In this document: positions 44,798-47,652 of the stretch, piece by piece
How the letters are laid out: every line of letters begins with the position of its first letter
Position numbering within the stretch: the first letter of the stretch is position 1
Origin: Acinetobacter guerrae
GTDB taxonomy: Bacteria > Pseudomonadota > Gammaproteobacteria > Pseudomonadales > Moraxellaceae
Reading direction: 5' to 3'
Length of the DNA stretch: 47,652 nt
Assembly: GCF_009372255.1 (NCBI RefSeq)
Contig: NZ_LXGN01000009.1
Coordinates: 1-47,652 of the forward strand
Translations under genes and position numbers: made by a program
The notes under the pieces: model-generated
The model's input: the letters and a program-made list of their open reading frames with translations, nothing else
Database searches by the model: none
Told to the model about the DNA's origin: nothing

Positions 44798-46327
44798 TTA
44801 ATATTGACGTAAATCTGAGGCTAATCTATTCAAATCATGGCCCGAACTGATCATCACATTTTTTAATTGCTGAAGATCATGTTCAATGCTATTCAATTGT
44901 TTTTCACATTGGCTTGTGAGTTGTTCTATGTACTGTTTTATCGTTTCATTGGTTTGGCGACACAATTCAGCATATAAACGATCATGAACCACTAAATCTG
45001 AAATCAACTCATAACCAATATTGGGGTTTCGTTCGAGTGTAATCTGATCGGGCATCTGTAAACGATAATCTGCCAATGGTTGCTGAATGTGTTGGGTAAA
45101 TGCATCTGCCAACCATTGTCTAAGCGTGACATAAACTTGATCAATCGCCTGTGTAGGCGCATGCAGTTCAAGTAACTGCGGTAGTTCAGGTAATACATTT
45201 TTCCAGACGTTTTCTGCAATATGACGCTGCTGTTGCAACAAGGCTGTTTGCATATGATCAAGACAGGTTTGTAATTGATCCGAGGTAGGCTGTATTTCCT
45301 GAACCAATGTTTCGAGCACTTGCTCTTGTAAATGATGTAAAAACACCTCTGCGGGTTTACGTTGCTTATAGTGTAAAGCGGGTTGAATCATATCCAGAAG
45401 TGCGGCAAATAAACGTTCAAAACCCGCATCAGTCATGGCTTTTTGATCCAGATCTGCCTGACGTGCCATTTGGGTAGAAACCGATACAGGTGGTTTTAGT
45501 AAATGGACATCTACCGCCATTTCTCTTAATTTATCTTCAGCACGTGCTTTTACATCGGCTTCTTGTAACGCACGTTGTGACAAAGGTTTATTACATAATA
45601 CGGTACAAATTTCGCCATCGACTTCGTCTTCTTCAATTTGATCACTTCGGGTGATAATTGGAAATAAAGGCTTATGTCGTTTTAATTCACGTGCCAATGC
45701 ATGTAGCTCCTGCACTTGACCCGGTGACGTTGAGCTACTGAGCCATAACACGCCATCCGCGCTATCAATAAAACGCTGAGTCAAAGCCGCATTTTCGGCT
45801 GTGGCAGAATGCAAACCCGGTGTATCGAGCAGTACGAGTCGCTCGCCTAGACATACTCCCTGTAATTGTGCCGTAGTTTCCGTCGCACCTTCGCGCAAAA
45901 GAGTTTCGGTATAATGAATTTGGTCATTTTGTACATAGAAATAACGTACATCTTGCCCTTGTCGATAAAAACATTCTGCCAAAAGGTTACACAGCGAACT
46001 TTTACCTGCATTAAATTTGCCAAAGACCAGTAGCATGACTTTATCGCTAAAGGCATCTGCAACAGATTGCGCAGCAGCTAATTCAGACCATTTTACCTCC
46101 CAGAGCTGAATTTGTTCTGCAACTTGACCCTTGATGAGAGCAACCTGTTTTGCCAAAGTAGATGTCGGTTGCAAAGCATTAACATCAAAAGAAATGCCCG
46201 TTAATGCATAAGCTAGTTGTTGCCGCCATAGCTGCAAATGATTCAAAATAGAGCTCAGGTCACTTTGCGATGCCGTAATTTGATGTGTCTGTTCAATAAA
46301 ATGCTGTAGTTGTCCGCCACTGGTCAT
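44798..46327 (-). CDS. Dynamin-family GTPase (second of a pair)
   Basis: 509 residues. GTPase motifs: P-loop GKFNAGKSS at 103-111, DTPG at 168-171 (G3), and TRSD at 226-229 (G4). The rest (about 290-509) is long helices, consistent with a dynamin-like stalk, with many Gln. Bacterial dynamin-like proteins often come as adjacent pairs whose products assemble together on membranes. It overlaps the upstream dynamin gene (ATGA-type, 46324-46327). Role unknown: membrane fission, envelope stress or phage resistance are possible. Confidence 0.85.
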   Translation of the reverse strand: MTSGGQLQHFIEQTHQITASQSDLSSILNHLQLWRQQLAYALTGISFDVNALQPTSTLAKQVALIKGQVAEQIQLWEVKWSELAAAQSVADAFSDKVMLLVFGKFNAGKSSLCNLLAECFYRQGQDVRYFYVQNDQIHYTETLLREGATETTAQLQGVCLGERLVLLDTPGLHSATAENAALTQRFIDSADGVLWLSSSTSPGQVQELHALARELKRHKPLFPIITRSDQIEEDEVDGEICTVLCNKPLSQRALQEADVKARAEDKLREMAVDVHLLKPPVSVSTQMARQADLDQKAMTDAGFERLFAALLDMIQPALHYKQRKPAEVFLHHLQEQVLETLVQEIQPTSDQLQTCLDHMQTALLQQQRHIAENVWKNVLPELPQLLELHAPTQAIDQVYVTLRQWLADAFTQHIQQPLADYRLQMPDQITLERNPNIGYELISDLVVHDRLYAELCRQTNETIKQYIEQLTSQCEKQLNSIEHDLQQLKNVMISSGHDLNRLASDLRQY

Positions 46328-47582
46328 GCTGCATCCTCCAACATTTTTAATGCCGTTTGTGCCTGTGCAATATCGCCAAGTTGCCTCTCAAGCTGTGTTA
46401 ATTGTTCAACCAGAGCTGCACGCCCTGCTGATTTTTCAAAATAAAAAGCAAACTCGCGTTGCAATCGTGCTCGCTCGACATCGCTATAAAACAGTGTCCG
46501 CAAATGTTCCCGAAATTTCACTGAAATACCAAAGACAGCAACGATGACGGTATCCAGACTTTTGACATGCGTTTGCTGATCTTCAGGCAATCCCACCACA
46601 CCATGACGAATAAGATGACTATTAATATCAATACAGGCACGCGAATAGGCAATCTGGACTTTGGCGCGTTGCTGTTTACCTGCGGTATTTTTAAACATGG
46701 TGGCAAATGAATCGGGTACAAGTGCATCATCCTGACCTGTAATATCCAGAATCGATGTAAATCTTCACGGATTTTATCTAAAATTTTAATCAGTCTCTCG
46801 TCAAAATCCTGACGTTGCTGTTGTTGTATATGTTGTAATTTTTGCTGTGTTTGCGCTAGCTCAGTTTGCAACTGAGTAAGTTGCTGTTGCATGCCAGAAA
46901 ATAATTGATTCTTTTCATGGCGACGCGCATTTGGTACTTGGCTGATTGCAAGTTCAATTGCTTGTTGTAATCCCACAATACCACTTTTTTCAACCAATAA
47001 TGGTTTTGAATTTTCGACACCCTGACGATGTCGTGTTGCAGATACGGACAAAGCATCTAAATCTGGAATTTGATCGCGAATCGACTGTTGTATATGTGCC
47101 AAAACTTGCTGATCTGGCATTTGATCAAGCTGAGTCAGTACCAATAAAGTCTGACGTTGACTTGTTTGAAAATCACTCACTAACTGTTGTAATAATTGAT
47201 GCTCAATCGCATCGAGTTCACCCTCACGTATCGAATGTACAAAAAGACGAATATCTGCCTGCGTCCAGATCGCGTTAAATGCGTAATCATCGTCTACCGC
47301 TGCAACATCGGCATCTAACCCAGGCGCATCCAACCAACTGATATTTTGATGAATATGTTCTGCAAGATGAATGGTTTCACGCTTATCTGCAACCGAAAAA
47401 ATATCATGCCCAATGAGTTCATTGAGCAATCGACTTTTTCCATGATTATATTTTCCAATCACAGTAATGGTTGGATAAGCTGCTGCCGTGATTAATCTAA
47501 CTAATCTCGCCAAATCAGTTTCACGATTGGGGAGGACCGCTAATATAGCGTTTACAGCACCTTCAAAATTTTGCATATCCAT
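46324..47582 (-). pseudogene. Dynamin-family GTPase (first of a pair), frameshifted
   Basis: The frame from ATG 47582 encodes a GTPase domain: P-loop GKYNHGKS at residues 43-50, DAPG at 85-88, TQLD at 150-153, then coiled helices rich in Gln. After IREDLH it leaves the frame near 46754, and the continuation ILDITGQDDALVPDSFATMF, then KNTAGKQQRAKVQIAYSRAC runs in another frame to the stop at 46324. Adding one base (for example CGG instead of CG before ATT) restores a 419-residue protein. It overlaps the second dynamin gene, so the pair is one operon. Decay or sequencing error, as with the other two frameshifts. Confidence 0.8.
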
Positions 47583-47652
47583 CTTGCCTTTTCTCCATGC
47601 TTCCCTACAAACGAATCAGGCCAGTGATTTTCCCACTAGCCTGAACTTTATT

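Overview
The window looks like chromosome from an Acinetobacter species. Base composition is AT-rich and the proteins read as gammaproteobacterial. The strongest taxonomic sign is the muconate-to-TCA-cycle gene order catM / catB-catC-catI-catJ-catF-catD, the arrangement known from Acinetobacter baylyi ADP1. No sequence search was possible. Families were assigned from recognisable motifs and gene order.

Left part (1-20.7 kb) is mostly core chromosome: NAD-type malic enzyme, argS followed by an FtsN-like SPOR protein, a ParB-fold lipoprotein, a DMT exporter with a divergent AraC regulator, GST, an OsmC-pirin pair, a PadR (YqjI-like) - Fur-like - DUF3861 regulatory operon, a frameshifted CptA-like phosphoethanolamine transferase, guaA, a YgiW-type OB-fold protein, DoxX, DedA, LysE, an orphan ParA with a Gly-rich lipoprotein, and BolA-SirB2.

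Middle part (20.7-23.1 kb) is an accessory patch that starts at two identical tRNA-Gly(GCC) genes. It holds a prophage scar (the 3' end of a repressor gene abutting the 3' end of a dnaC-like gene), an orphan Cys-rich gene, a hicAB toxin-antitoxin locus with a frameshifted toxin and a twin-palindrome operator, and the end of an insertion sequence. Next come a LysR / old yellow enzyme / pirin / YcaC-like hydrolase cluster and a Fur-box-headed operon of two small membrane proteins plus a PepSY protein.

Right part (29-44.7 kb) is catabolic. A TetR gene and an acyl-CoA synthetase gene diverge from a five-gene leucine/isovalerate operon (liuA-E: isovaleryl-CoA to acetoacetate plus acetyl-CoA). It converges on the cat operon, which takes cis,cis-muconate to succinyl-CoA plus acetyl-CoA under CatM. 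The cat operon is interrupted by an intrinsic terminator (catC/catI) and by a roughly 310-bp hairpin-rich element with 47-nt inverted ends (catJ/catF). The window closes with two overlapping dynamin-type GTPase genes, the first of them frameshifted.

Three genes (cptA-like, hicA, dynamin 1) are each broken by exactly one missing base at or next to a short homopolymer. Either all three are real decay or the assembly carries deletion errors; read-level data would decide.
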